This document shows, piece by piece, positions 11,091 through 24,060 of a stretch of 64,000 nucleotides of DNA. The stretch is from Labyrinthula sp. Ha (taxonomy: Eukaryota; Sar; Bigyra; Labyrinthulida; Labyrinthulaceae). The stretch lies in NCBI GenBank assembly GCA_015227615.1, contig JAALGZ010000003.1, forward strand, positions 186,001 through 250,000, written 5' to 3'. The position numbers and the translations under genes are program-made. Under the pieces are notes generated by a model. That model saw nothing but the letters and a program-made list of their open reading frames with translations, had not been told where the DNA came from and made no database searches. Positions within the stretch are counted from its first letter, which is position 1, and each line of letters starts with the position of its first letter.

Positions 11091-14000
11091 CATAGGGCTT
11101 TATGAAAACAAATAGATAGAAAATATTGCTTCAATAGATCAAACTCCAGATGACCTAAGAATATTTAAAAAAAGATAGAAAGATTGTACGAGCACATGGT
11201 CAATTATGTTTACACGGGTTAAGGAGCATATCTCAAAAACTTAACTCTAAATGCATACTTCAATAATAGCGACATAGGTTACCGGTTCAGTTCTATTTAA
11301 GTACTAGAGGTAAGAGTGACCACCGAAGGGGCCAATGCTAGAATATTGCAACTTCCTAGAATGCCGATTTATGAGTCATAATTTCAGGGAAAATATTGAA
11401 CTCGTGTAACAAATTAAGCTCTTTCTTGTCCTTTTAGGAATTCGGAAATGTAATTATGTTCTAGACCACGGAAAATACTCCAACTAGTACACAAGAATCA
11501 CAATAACTATGTGATGATGACTCAGAATTTCGTTTTTGTTTATTTTGTCCAATTCAATAAAATTCGGGTTATTTTTATGAAACTAGGCATTCTTGAATAA
11601 AAATGTAAATAAAAAAATACTGAAGGTTTCTGACTTTTTAAAACTTTCAAATCAAACTGGAATCTTATCTCCCGTAAAATAAGATCACCAATATTCAAAG
11701 CTACTCTATAAAACAATAAATCTAAATACAGCAATATCACAATATCTTCGTGTCTATTGGCTTCCTTGAGAAACTATTCTACTAAATTTCTAAGCCATTC
11801 ATCGTCAACAAGGCTACATTTCTCGTCCTATGATCTATTCATTACAAAGAGATATAATATTATCATTGAATGACGAAGCAATACCTTAAGTATCTATTAT
11901 CAAACTATTGTTTGGTTGCTGGGACTTTAAATGACATATTTAAGTTTTATTTCTAACTTATGGAATTATTATTTTTTATTCCAGAGTCTTCCGCAGCATA
12001 TGGTCTGATTGATTCTACTGTATTCTGGGCAATTAAGAACCACAATAGTAATAAACCGAGATTTAGAGCACAAATACAGGGGAACTCAAACAAATAACAA
12101 AAGAAAAACTTCAAAGAAAACAAAAAATGAGCTTAGACATCAGTTGGAGCCAGCGGGGGGGGGGGTTCATATGATCAAATGCCGGGCCCAATATAAAAGT
12201 ATGTTACATGACGATTTAAGATGTCTAAGAATAGTTGCCTCCAGTTTTGAAGCCTAATGAGCATAAAAAACTTGCTCTAAATGTTAGAGAGCTGAAGTTA
12301 TGTGAAATTAGTTATGGAACTAAGAAAAATGTACTTTTGGGGCCAAAACAAGATTTGTTTTAGAAAGAAAAGTCAACGTTTGTGCTCCAATTAACCTAAA
12401 ATACATCGAGGATTAGCTTAGAACTGAGTTAAATATGAAAAAATAAAATTCAGAGCTTATTGATGATCAATTTAAGTTTGTTTTGAAATTAAAAACAACA
12501 AGATAATACCCGTGTAGGTAGAATTATCCCTTTTAAGGGAGCCCTCCGACATTTTGTTTTGCAAAGAATTGATTAAATGAAAGTTGAAGAAGGCAAAACT
12601 TTAAAGGAAAGTACACGATACACTTTAATGAAGGTAGTAATGTAATGCTGCAAAGAATATTTGGCTGGAGGCGGATTCCTTTTAAGTTTGGTTTGGCAAG
12701 ACTACAAATGATTGGGCATAACTCAACGGGATAATCTATCAATAAATATTCAGAAACACTTTGCAGGTATCTATTCTGACGGTATTGAAATAGAAACAAT
12801 GCAAATTTTCTTCGTCCTAAAAGGCACTGATTATGCTTCATATAGGTGTTAAATGTTAAATGAGTACTACTTCTTTGAATTTTCCCTTATAGACACCAAG
12901 GCCACCACAAATATTTCCAAGAGTATCAGGGCACCTTCCTTAGGGCATGAGAAAGTTATCACTTGTGACGAACCTAAAACTTTAGAGAGAATGGCTAAAG
13001 AATTACATACCACACATGTGCGCTATGTTAATCATGTTCTGGCACCTCTTGGATCTTACTGTAAATTATTTTCTGGGAAAATCTAGATAGTTTTCGTAGC
13101 AGTATACATAACGCGATGTTTCAAAATTTAGTACCTCCCTCAACTTTGGTGTGTTTTGTTGAAGATCTCACAACCAAATTTCCTAAAAATTCACAGCAAA
13201 ATTTCCTAAGCAAGAATTTCAAAGATAATGGCACTATTTTTGGGTATCTACTCGGATGAGTTTGACTTTTTTTGAAAAACCCTTTCAGCGAGTAGAATTC
13301 ATGGATAGTACATTAAAAGCTAGAGGAGACTAGAAAAATTTTCAAAAAAAGTGGGCAACTGATGCACTGGTAACTTATCATCACGAGCTTGATACGAAGC
13401 ATGAATAACTAATCTTGCATACATTGAAAAGACTAATTGGCATAGATATAGCCTTGTCAGATAAGATACTTCAATATCTCCAACATCAAAATCGTGAAGT
13501 TTACAATCACTATATCCAACTAGAATGACATGAAAATGAATATGAAGTTTTTGATCAGAAATAAAAAACAATGTAGATCATGAAACTTTTTGGACAAACT
13601 TAACGTATGTCACTTACATGTTCAAATACTGATTGGATGAACATGTTTCCGTCCTTTAGTCTGGCAAAGTTAGCATTAAGAAAAATTGGTCCATGCTTGA
13701 GAAACCATCTGTTCCTGAAAGATGGGGATAGCATGATCATCCATTGCCTAATAAAACTCTAAAAAATTGTCGTAGGCTTTTTTCTCCACGATTTACCACG
13801 ATGGAGGTGAAATTTCATATTCTAAACTTAACAAACTTGAAAACTCTAATTTTTTTTAATATTGAAAACTGATGTCAGAATGTAAGTTGCTTTGGAAAGA
13901 GGCTTCTCATTCCGGTTAAGGTTGAAGATAGACTTTTGATGCAATCCAAATGATACCAAAGTCTTTATGATAAGTTTCCAGATAGTTTATTTAAAAGACT

Positions 14001-14650
14001 TCCTGAGCATGAAGAAAACCTTTCATAAGAGCTAATATTGAATACAGAATCACCTTTTATAAGAGAGAAAATTTCAGGAAAGAGATTGGACCGAATTCTT
14101 CCCGACCAAGCTTCAGTTGCTCATCTTTAACAATGATTTTATCTTTAACCTTAAAATTTCCTCTTCTGAAACCTTTTGTTTAATATGAACCTTTTTTTCG
14201 CAAGCACCAGACTCTAACCCCACCTTCTAATATATATATATATTGTTCTAAGTCACCCACAACCTCCCATTTTTTTTACGTTTTTTTGAGTTGAAATATG
14301 AACATTGAAGGTATATGTATTGAATTAAATTCAAATCTTTCATTGATTTCCATAGAAATTGTGTTCCAACACCCTCCTATTGAAAAAAAACACTATCGAA
14401 TAAGTTATGAAGTCCACCAATCAATCAGAATACTCTTCCCCGTATATATACATGTTATCTCCATCCAAACCTTCATTTTTAAATATTTTACATTTCTTAC
14501 TTCAGATCAGCTTGGAATTGATATACTACGTTCTTCTTTGTAAATTATTTTTCTATAACTAGCAACGGAGTCTTTTCTTGGAATTTGCCTAAGAAAAGAG
14601 TTAATCTACTTCCAGGTGTGACCTTTGTAATATGCAGCTTGTAAACTTGG
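11091..14650. other. Gene-poor stretch; unidentified decayed sequence
   Basis: No gene or domain could be assigned. Short frames at 12853-13086 (plus) and about 12513-12840 have some coding texture but no recognisable motif; they may be further transposon debris. There is an 11-base G run at 12155-12165. Confidence 0.5.
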
Positions 14651-14679
14651 ACTTTAAATTGGTTTCAAACCTCTATACA

Positions 14680-16500
14680 CTGGTATGAAGCTTGGACTTA
14701 GGAGGCTGATACATCTCCTCCAACCGTAAACGAACTTTAAGAAACCTTTAAAATGTTGAAGAACTACAATCCGCCTAGACATGACAAAATTCTGAATGAA
14801 ATCCTGAGGAATAATAAGAAGGTAGTAGAATACCTGTAACAACTCAGCGAGAAATTTTCCTTGACCCATGCGGCTTGGACTAAAACGAATTTATCTATCT
14901 TTCAACTGGAAACAACATATTCCTAAGCAAAATTGGATACCATCAACTTCCTTCTAACTATAGGCCAACATTCTTGCTCAATACTTCTTACAAATTTATC
15001 GCTGAAACAATAAATAATAAACTGAAGAAAATCTAGAAAGGATAGTAGGAAACTATCAATCGGAGTTCATGGAAAACACAGGAGCAAGGCAAAAAAAATA
15101 GCTTCTTTTGAATCGCTGCGAACTCAGTCAAATAGAGAACACGAAGATACCTTACCTCTTTAATGATTTCAAAAAAGCTTTCAACTCTTGTCAACATCCT
15201 TTTCTTGAACTTAATTTAAAAGAGAGTAAAGTTCCGACCAATTTTATCTATATAATCCTTTGCCTATATAAATATACTGCAGTCCAAATCAAGATAGGAA
15301 AACATATAAGTGAAAGAGTAGAAGTAAAGAAATGGGTGCTCCAAGGTGATTCACTAACCCCCATGTTATTCGTTCTTGCACTAGATTCTCTACTTCGAAG
15401 GATAATAAAGAAAATGAACTTATACTTTCCAGAAGCAGAATTCTCTTTTCAAAACATTCTTGGATTTACTGACAACCTTTGTATCTTCAGCAGAGATAGA
15501 AACATTTTGAAGCACTTTGTTCAATATGCAGAAGAACTCTCACAATTGCCTGGCCTAAAAATAAATATACCTAAAACTCAACTCATGGGAAAAGTCAGAA
15601 GAAAAAGTTTAAACATAATCTTTTGGGCACTGCAATACAACAACTGGTCAATAAACACACCTGCACGTCTTGTTCCAGAAACTTCTCGTCAAGAGATGCC
15701 CTTGTAGGACATAAAGCACAGTGCCTTGGACCGGGAACCGCGCTTGTTCGAAGTAGAAAGGGAACTACAGCACTTGCTGCAGCTGAACTAAACTTCCTCT
15801 ATAACAACATCCCAGTAGAAGAAGAGCTGGAAACCAACCTTGGAACCATTAAAGGAGTAAAAACCTTTAGATATCCTGGAGTTCATATAACAGCTGCAGT
15901 AGAAGCACTTAATAACACGTTTGCCAGAATCAGAGCTGTGGATGAAGAATTTCATCAGCTACAGCCAATATTGTGGAATAACTCGATAACATCTAGAAAG
16001 AAGAAGAACATAATTAAAGCGGTAGTGGTTTCAAATATCCAATATGGCAGCGAGTTATGGGACCTGGAAAACAAGAATATATCTAAGGCTTTGAATAAAC
16101 TATCCAGGAACATAAAGTTCACCCTCCTCCAATCTAATCTAACACGACCACTTGAACACACGAAGAAAGCTAACATCCTCAAAGCTGGAGACATAAAGAT
16201 CCTAAAAATAGTAAAAGAAAAGCAAAAGAGTTGGCTAGAAGCGTGCCCAGCTGCAGAAACGGATATAGAACTGGCGGAATGCTCAAGGAAACTTGAAGCA
16301 CACCTATTCCCACAAAATCATATCCCAGCTGAAATCCTGAACTCGCCTCTTGAACACTTTGACGCACCACTGGAGCAAATACGAGCCCTATCCTCCCATT
16401 CATTCGCCACCACCCGGGGAGAACAGACCATCCCCACCATAATTATCCTCCCACCCTGAAACCGTGGACCCAATACCCCCCCCACAACTACAAGTAACTA
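14680..16500 (+). mobile_element. Non-LTR retrotransposon (LINE) fragment, RT to C-terminus
   Basis: A 5'-truncated LINE. Reverse transcriptase motifs begin near 14720 (TVNEL, then LKNYNPPRHDKILNEIL) and continue through NDFKKAFNSCQHPFLEL, WVLQGDSLTPMLFVLALDSL and FTDN, where an FADD-type catalytic motif is expected, so it is probably inactive. Frames at 15108-15707 and 15623-16459 overlap and need a frameshift near 15630 to be read through; several stops lie further upstream. After the RT comes a Cys-His finger, CTSC-x12-HKAQC (15662-15724), then a roughly 240-residue C-terminal domain (KGVKTFRYPGVHIT, IQYGSELWDLENKNI). The same order RT-finger-tail is found in the LINE at 35.1-38.4 kb, so both belong to one family. 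The 3' end is C-rich near 16480. Confidence 0.8.
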
Positions 16501-16601
16501 AAAAAGTAAAAATATACTTCAATAATAATGGAACATAGCTCAAGATACTCTAATTCATCGTCCGATATATCTCGCAAGTACAGTTGAATTAACTTGTGGC
16601 T

Positions 16602-16934
16602 TCATCCATTCTTTGGACAGCCAGTTGGAGGTAACTTAGTTGAAAATCCTCGTCTAGGATGAATCTCTTGTACCATAGAAGGAAGAGCAATAAGAGAAGT
16701 AAAAAAACTGGTGCAGGACATCTCAATAAGGTCAGCAAAGGAACTTGGAATAATTAGTTTGATAGCTGGAGCGTTAGATAAGACGTCTGATAACATCTCA
16801 TTCTCTTTCATGATTTCTCGCTTGATTTGTCTATTTTGATTCATATTATTTGCAAATTTGGGGAGGTCAAATGCGATAAATGAGCACAACGGGAAAACTA
16901 TCGCTATCATACCACTAGTTTTCCAAAGTTTCAT
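16602..16934 (-). CDS. Small predicted membrane protein, unknown
   Basis: A 110-residue frame with its own ATG. A hydrophobic segment at about residues 8-24 (GMIAIVFPLCSFIAF) could be a membrane anchor or uncleaved targeting signal. A basic/acidic helix follows (NMNQNRQIKREIMKENEML), then a second moderately hydrophobic stretch (FADLIEMSCTSFFTSLIAL), and a G/P/K-rich tail. It is not recognised as any family. It is read divergently from the cathepsin gene, about 520 bp away, and starts just past the LINE fragment. It could be a real small mitochondrial or ER protein or a chance frame; the absence of stops together with an ATG and structured composition favours a gene only modestly. Confidence 0.35.
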   Translation of the reverse strand: MKLWKTSGMIAIVFPLCSFIAFDLPKFANNMNQNRQIKREIMKENEMLSDVLSNAPAIKLIIPSSFADLIEMSCTSFFTSLIALPSMVQEIHPRRGFSTKLPPTGCPKNG

Positions 16935-17284
16935 TACTGCTTTTGGTTTAATGACAGCAGGACCACGAGATGGAGAACTTCCCTAGTGAGTGTCGGGCCA
17001 ACCTCGGTCGCTAAGGTAAAGGCATAGGCGAATTTGCGAATGTAGTACCTTACTCCCACTTTAACTAAAGACTCTTAACTATGCACCGGTACTTTTGCTA
17101 GTCTATAATAAGACAGAACATGCTCATGTACTTAAATGCAATTGATGATAGCTTTGATGTTTTCTTTGCTCTCCACTTTTGTTTAAATCGATATTCATTG
17201 ATATTTCTACATTTATGTTTTCTACTGGGTTTTACTTTGGATTTGGAGTTTTGCACTTAAATTATAAAATTTCTGGTTGTTCCA

Positions 17285-17461
17285 ATGAAGAGAGCGGAGT
17301 TAGAAAGTCCGGAACCGAAAAAGCTATCCCGTACTTCGTCAAATCCACGTATTAACACAGAGCCGAAGTATGCAATTGCACGACTTAAAGCAGTGTGGCA
17401 TTACTATGTATCATTACTCAAAATTTCAATTTCCAAATTTGACCGAACAAAAAATAGATGA
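17285..17461 (+). other. Possible upstream ORF overlapping the cathepsin start (ATGA)
   Basis: A 58-codon ATG frame (MKRAELESPEPKKLSRTS..., basic, ending KFDRTKNR) terminates in TGA that overlaps the cathepsin ATG in the sequence ATGA. If the transcript starts upstream of 17285, translation of cathepsin would require leaky scanning or reinitiation; if it starts later, the frame is meaningless. No homology recognised. Confidence 0.25.
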
Positions 17462-18543
17462 AACAAGTTCTCCTAATACTAGTATCTTTTATCTCACTGG
17501 CAACGTCCTCGTGCGGAAATGAGAAGACAAAAAATGAAATGAAGCGCTTAAATGAATACATTCCACATGATTGGACACCTCATGTAACCTCTGAAGCTCC
17601 ATCTTCGTTTCTTTCTTCGAAACTTCCAAAAAACTTCGACTGGCGCAATGTTCATTCCCAGTCTTACGTTACTAAGATGTTAAATCAACACATTCCTCAA
17701 TACTGTGGAAGCTGCTGGGCTCACGGAGCTCTATCTGCTCTCGCAGACCGAATTAAAATTGCTCGTAAAGCAAAGGGTGATGAAATTAATCTCTCTGTGC
17801 AGTACATCTTGAATTGCGCAACTGAGGAAGCAGGAAGTTGTCATGGAGGAGATCATGGCGCTCTTTATGCTTTTATTAAAAAAACCGGATATGTTCCTTA
17901 CGACACTTGCTTATCTTACGAAGCTTGTAGTCAAGAAAGTCACGAAGGAAATTGTGGAAATATCTTGCAAAGTAATCCAGATGCGTATTCATGCAATCCT
18001 ATAAATATTTGCAGAACTTGCTCAACTTTTTCTGATATGGGAGGCTTTTGTTCTGCAGTGAATCATTTTCCAAATGCAACTATTGAGGAATATGGTCCAG
18101 TAATTGTTGATGAGAACCAAAAACAAACAGTGAAAAATTTGAAGAAGGAAATTTATGCCAGAGGACCAGTTGCTTGTGCTATTAACGCTATGCCTTTGGA
18201 TGAGTATGAAGGTGGAGTAATTGATCGTCCAGATGATGATAAAGAAACCAATCATGTGGTCTCTCTAGTCGGATGGGGATATGATAAAAAGGAAAAGAAA
18301 GAATTTTGGATTGGAAGAAATTCTTGGGGACAATATTGGGGAGAAATGGGATATTTCAGAATTGCTACTGGTGATAATAATTTAGGAATTGAGAACTCTT
18401 GTGTTTGGGCAACCCCTGGAGAGTTCACTGAGCATAACTTTCCTTGTTATGAAGATGGAAGTAATTGTGTAACTCAAACGAAATATGAAAACCCAACATT
18501 TCAATTTGGTAAATTTGAAGGATTTATGAAAGTTGACAAATGA
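17458..18543 (+). CDS. CTSZ: Cathepsin Z/X-type papain-family cysteine protease
   Basis: A secreted or lysosomal C1A peptidase; the cathepsin Z branch acts as a carboxypeptidase. Of 361 residues, 1-18 form a signal peptide (KQVLLILVSFISLATSSC). A very short propeptide follows, typical of this branch. The mature enzyme begins near LPKNFDWRN (about 57). Diagnostic for cathepsin Z is HIP just before the active site, QHIPQYCGSCWAHG, with catalytic Cys86. The other catalytic residues are His266 (TNHVVSLVGWG) and Asn288 (GRNSWGQYWGE). The region SCHGGDHGALYAFIKKTGY-VPYDTC carries extra cysteines and an insert (SQESHEGNC) that I associate with protist rather than vertebrate cathepsin Z; that is recollection, not a search. 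The gene has a single exon and ends 35 bp from the convergent unknown gene. All catalytic residues are present, so it should be active. Confidence 0.93.
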   Translation: MKQVLLILVSFISLATSSCGNEKTKNEMKRLNEYIPHDWTPHVTSEAPSSFLSSKLPKNFDWRNVHSQSYVTKMLNQHIPQYCGSCWAHGALSALADRIKIARKAKGDEINLSVQYILNCATEEAGSCHGGDHGALYAFIKKTGYVPYDTCLSYEACSQESHEGNCGNILQSNPDAYSCNPINICRTCSTFSDMGGFCSAVNHFPNATIEEYGPVIVDENQKQTVKNLKKEIYARGPVACAINAMPLDEYEGGVIDRPDDDKETNHVVSLVGWGYDKKEKKEFWIGRNSWGQYWGEMGYFRIATGDNNLGIENSCVWATPGEFTEHNFPCYEDGSNCVTQTKYENPTFQFGKFEGFMKVDK

Positions 18544-18578
18544 AATTAAGGCTTAATTTGTATACATTTAATATCCTT

Positions 18579-19739
18579 TTAGGCTTTATAAATTATGAAC
18601 TGTTCATTTAGTAGCTGAGATGAGAAAGGATTATGCCAATGAAGAGTTGTCCAGGACTCATCTTTTTGAAGTTTTTTAAAGCGATCTATTTTTGCATTTA
18701 TTTCAACTCCTGGAATATGCATAAAATAAAGGGTACAAAAAGTCAGATTTAGAGCACTAAACCCTGTAAGAAATAAAGGAACTATTGATGAAGGGAAATT
18801 AGTTTTCATTGATCTATGTGCTGGTCTCTTTGTTTGAAATCTAGTGAAAATTGTGGGTAACAAGAAACTTGGTGAACCGATATGAATTTCTTCTAGGCTT
18901 GCTGAAGATAGAATGAACTGCGAAATTTGAGCCCAACTAGCAAGAGAGCAATCAACTGAGTCATAAACAAAAGTTTTTAAAGTATTTTTGAGATTTGATT
19001 GAAATAAATAAGTTGCTAATTTTGTTTGACGATGAGAATCTTTATCTGCATTAAAAAGCTTTAGGTTTAGAAGCTGAGAATATTTTGTGTTAAGAGAAGT
19101 TGAAGAGAAGAATTTAAAAAAAGTATGAAACATGAAAATTGTAGGATACAAATCTTTCAACACCTTATTTTTTTGAAAAAATGTGGTAATGTCGTGCGGT
19201 GGTGGGGAGGAATCTAATGCAAGTTCCTTAAGAGAAGTATCTGCGTTGAAACTTTGATTGCGAATATATTTTGCACAAGTTCTTTGAGTTAGAAGCATCT
19301 CGAGTTTTAAATTCATAACTTTGCTATTTGAAATAATATTATTCATAAGCATTGTTTCAGTTTCTTCTAAATCTTTTGGTTCAGATATATTAATCCTTAT
19401 TTCATTATTGAGAAGTTGTAGCTTGGAAAAAATGTACTCAATTGAAGCTACATCAAGAGAACACTGAATGAAATTAAAGTTCTTCAATAGTGGAAGATTT
19501 TCAAAAATAAAATTAATTGATTCAAGTTCCTCTTCTGATAGTTCTTCAATGTTTCTAAGAGTAATTGTTTCAATTGTGTCTTTTTTCCCAGCATCCTTGC
19601 AAAATTCTCTTGCTTGAGTGTAAAGAGTTTGGAAGTTTAGGATTATATTTTTCTGAGAAATAAGAATTACTTTATCACTGGAAGATATTTTGTAACAAGT
19701 ATTATCCACCCCTCTCATTTTTGCAGAAGCTTTGATCAT
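18579..19739 (-). CDS. Unknown protein, LRR/F-box-like texture (family member 1)
   Basis: A 386-residue single-exon protein not recognised as a known family. Leucine-rich periodic segments occur throughout (IETITLRNIEELSEEELES, FENLPLLKNFNFIQCSLD, LKELALDSS, LLNLKLFNADKD, SLEEIHIGSPSFLL), giving the spacing of degenerate leucine-rich repeats. A hydrophobic stretch lies near the C-terminus (LFLTGFSALNLTFCTLYF), preceded by KTNF. The KTN/hydrophobic segment recurs in the unknown proteins at 51.3 and 52.5 kb, so they may be diverged paralogs. The gene lies tail to tail with cathepsin Z, with 35 bp between the stops. The ATG at 19739 is the first in the frame. No signal peptide. Function unknown. 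Confidence 0.7.
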   Translation of the reverse strand: MIKASAKMRGVDNTCYKISSSDKVILISQKNIILNFQTLYTQAREFCKDAGKKDTIETITLRNIEELSEEELESINFIFENLPLLKNFNFIQCSLDVASIEYIFSKLQLLNNEIRINISEPKDLEETETMLMNNIISNSKVMNLKLEMLLTQRTCAKYIRNQSFNADTSLKELALDSSPPPHDITTFFQKNKVLKDLYPTIFMFHTFFKFFSSTSLNTKYSQLLNLKLFNADKDSHRQTKLATYLFQSNLKNTLKTFVYDSVDCSLASWAQISQFILSSASLEEIHIGSPSFLLPTIFTRFQTKRPAHRSMKTNFPSSIVPLFLTGFSALNLTFCTLYFMHIPGVEINAKIDRFKKLQKDESWTTLHWHNPFSSQLLNEQFIIYKA

Positions 19740-22700
19740 TGTCGCTTTAGTCTTAGTTGACCGTTTTGGGATCTTTCTGTTTTGGGCAGGGTGTGACAGC
19801 TGTGGTAATGCAGTATCGGGTTATAGAAAAACGTTGAACAAATGCGAACATTGGAAGTACTGCCTTTCATATGAATCTATGTGGTAAAACTCTTTCTTCA
19901 GATTCGATCGGTTTAGTGCACTTCTTAAGCATTAAATGTATTTAATATTATCTTCTGATTAATTTTAGGTTCCAATGGAGAGGTCATTCACTTTATGTCA
20001 CTCTTGTCTTTTTATTTTTTTCTGTTGGATTTCGTAACTATGGCTATTCTTGCCATAGAAGACGAACGAATCAGATCTTAGCAACCTATCCAATGGCATT
20101 AACCGATCTAACTATATTTACACAAATCTAAAATACAGCTTCTTCATATTGGTACACATATTGTTGCAGCTACACTTCATACTTTAGGGATAAGAGGAAA
20201 CACAAATGGTAGGTACGATAGCGCAAGATATATTAGTTTATATAAAAGATTTCACAAAATATCACTAAATCTCATGTTTTATATTGGGCGTCAGGCCTTC
20301 TAGCGTGAAGAGTATGGCAATTCTTGAAATTGAAGGAAATGCGAAAGAAGATGAGGTGCATTATCTAATATAATATAAGAATAGGTTCCATAACAAATTT
20401 TCTTCATACTGAGAAAGAATTAACCTTGACAGAGTTGAATGTTGAAAAAGCATAAATTTAAATTTCGTAGGGAGCATTTGTGCTTCGGTGAGCTAATAAA
20501 TCTAGCTTTTAATATAGGTTGCCAGAAGGACTTTAAACTAATTATTTTCTGAGAATCACAAAAAAATAAAAAAAAAAGTATTCATTTATTCTAATAGCCC
20601 GATAAATCTTTCATCTGTTACGTGATCGATTACGCAACAGGTTTCTATCCGATATCCTGACATCTTGAGTTAGTCTAACTTCTCTCAAAGATTTAAATTT
20701 AAAAGAAACTCACGGGTTCAGTTCTAACACTTAGGCTCAATATTGTATCCTCTAAAGTAAAGTTACGTAGCCGGTTTTAGATGACCAAATTTTCTGTTTT
20801 CTTGTATTGTACCTTCTTTATAAATGTAATATCTGATAATGTCTGAGCCTTAAGACCCGTATCTCAAGTTTGCTCTATAACTTTTGGAATCTTAGGTTAC
20901 AATATATATATATTGTACAAACGTGCTGTTCTGCAAGAATTAAATGAATATAAATTGTGGAACGAACACTTGGGCAAAATTGAAAACCCTAATTGTTTGC
21001 AAATATTGATACTGCTGTTTACCTTCCCTTCGGAGAGTAGAAAACTTACGTTGAATTCATACATATATATGTAATCCTACGCAAAAGGAATACAAAGAAA
21101 TATGCTAAGATTGGGAAAGGTTGTGACAACATCATAGACCACTTGCTTGTAGTAACAAAGGTTTGAATATAAATTGATTCCATATTTTTTGACGTTTTGT
21201 CTTTTCTCAAGCCTTAGTAACAATACTGGAGGTATTTTGTGTTTGTTAATCTTCTTCTACGTTGCTAAATTCCTCCGACAATCACTAAAGCCTTTGCTAA
21301 GAAAACTAAGCTGATTTCAACTTTCCTTTTGAATTTTTCGTAGGGTTCAGTAAAACCCATATCTCAGTTCATATTTTTCCACTATCTCAAGCATCTGCTT
21401 TTTCCCCTTCTTTAACACTGCTGAAGACTGAAGTTATTCTTTAAAATCTCGAGATTCCACTATCATATATATACCGCCTATAGAGTCTTCCCCCTTACAC
21501 AACTCTATGATCAGTTGAAGAGGACTTAAACTACTTCCACAACAGTACAATGGACACCGATCTAGAAAACTTTGCACGATTGGTAAAAATCAACCCATTC
21601 ATCATTACCAGAAAACCTTACAAAATAATTTACTTCATATGAGGAGCCGAATTCTTGGTTTTGCAATTGCACTGCATCCACTACGTAATGAGCATCCGTT
21701 ATGGTAAAACAATTTACACATCACGACTGTTTCAAAAAAGTTTCGATTACTCTTAATGTAAAATGAGAAACCCTATCCTTAAATATTACAAATTGGGGGG
21801 TTATAATTTGATATTTGAGTGCCAATTCCCATATAATACTACGCAGCTAAGAATTAGTAACTCCCATGCAATATCTCAAAGTCATAGTACAAGTCAAGAA
21901 GTTCTCCAACGTCAATATACATACTCTAGAATTAATGTAATGGAAAACCGACTGAAAAATCTCGCCAGCTCCATGACTAAGGTAGCAACATTCCAAGGTC
22001 TTCGCATTATTCGACATTCGTATTCACAATCCGTACATTATCGTCAAAACATCACATGAGTAAACTGTAATATTTCTAGCACTTTACAATCCAGATAACA
22101 ATTCTCATTCAAGATATTGTCCTGTTTTGTCTTACCACCGTGATTAAATAGAAGATAAACGCGAAGTAACAGTACGGAGATCAATTACTTAGTTATTAAA
22201 AACTTCCACGATTTCCCACAAGTCATTAAGTTACGTTTTGGTCTTTCCGTGGTAACCTCAGCACTAGATTCCGATCTATGGATTACCATTCATTATTACA
22301 TAGTTCAGCGCTTCGTGAGTGTCTACGCGAAATACATAAATTCTCGATCTGTTTACAGAAATCTACTTCATTTTTCCTAGTATGAGCTCAACTTGCCTCT
22401 CTGCAGAATTACCCCTCCACCTTATTCCAGTATTTAGGATCTTACCAGTATAAAAAGCAATGAGATGAAATATTCCTAGAACTAGATAATTGCTATACCA
22501 CAATATAAACCTCCCAGAGGCTTAAAATCAATATTGTACGCCTCGTTAAAGTAATTTTATTTCAACTTCAACATGGTTTAATATTCTTATCAGATTCCTG
22601 TGATCTGATAAAATAACTTTCTTTTTTGCATTGTAGCGTATATTTAAAGGATTCCATTTTATTCCCGCTTAATCTGGAAACAACTCCTTCTACGGTTAAG

Positions 22701-24060
22701 GTGCTTCAAACCAGATCTAGTGAATCGCCCTGAAGCCATTGTACTTACTCTAAAAGTAGGCGTATATGGAAATTCTCCATCAACATCTTCTGAAGAATAC
22801 AAAATATATATAGTGCAAGAACCGGTCATTAAGATCAGAGAAGATATACACATATATATGTTCTTCTCTGGACCGTAATACTCAAAAGAGCACTGGGTGT
22901 CAACTTTCATTGCCTTCATCAACTCCTTGTAGGCGTTCTCTATCTCCTCGTTTCACTGTATCAATACTATTGTTCTCTTTAAGTATTCTAATTGATCACT
23001 ATTTTATGCGAACCTAGTATTAATTTCATTATCCATGGGATGCCTGAAATCGTAATGAAATTGAATTAGCCATATTTATCAGCTATGCTAATTTGTTCAA
23101 ATAAGCCAGTTACACAATTGTTCATAATTCATCAGCATACCAACTGCTAAATTTCTAACCATCCTTCGAAAACTCTCTTCCACAAAATACAATCTTTTAC
23201 TTAATAACGCATAATCGCTCACAATGGATCTCACATCTTTCGATTTCAGCTGTCTCAGAAATTTATTTACATAACCATAAGACTTGGCCATTGTCTGCCA
23301 CATAATGACGGAGTCATCGGCCCGTTATAGATATTTCTGCAACCATAAATGAATTGGCATCAAAATTTCATTGATTTTTTTCGTAGAAAAAGTTAAGATA
23401 GATGGCATCAACCTTGTGATGTACCTAGAAACAAATATGATACCCATCAAGGAATGAAAAACATAATATATTAATACTTTAACAAAACATGGTCAATCTA
23501 CGAAAGATTGTTAAAAAAGGATTCTCAAAAATAAATTGGGCTATGAAAAATATCTGGGGGCGGGGGTATTTTTTATTTGAATTAAACATTTAATCCTTTG
23601 TTAAATTTGGTTTATTATTAATCACTTAAATAATTTTCATTTGAGGAAAACACCCAAATAGAAAAGGGGGATGTTGACAGCTTAAGAAATAAGACTAACA
23701 CCATAATAATAGAAAAATATATAAAAACATATAATAACGTAATACTCCTGGAGAGTTACAACACATACCTGATTTGGTACTAAAGAATCGATGCTGTACT
23801 TCCAGAAAAAAAGGGTGAACATCCTTGAGACACAGCAAACTGCTTCTTATGAAGAAAACATATCTTATTCTCAGCTGAATTTGAGAGAAAAGGTAATGAA
23901 AAGTTTCATAGCATAGCTTACAATATGGTAAGGGGAGCGATATTGAATGAATTTGATGTTTTGGATCCAGCAGCGGATATATATTCAAAATACGTAAGGA
24001 ATTGTAGATATCAGCTCCCAGACTAGAAAAATGAAAGTTGAAGTATATGTATAAGCGCTC
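19740..24060. other. Gene-poor stretch; unidentified decayed sequence
   Basis: No gene was recognised. A plus-strand frame at about 21500-22059 and a fragment at 22660-22860 have coding-like composition and may be transposon debris, but no domain can be named. Simple AT tracts occur throughout. Confidence 0.5.

Noticed and set aside
12155-12165. Run of eleven G
   Set aside because: A simple homopolymer in decayed sequence, possibly an assembly or sequencing artefact; no associated feature.
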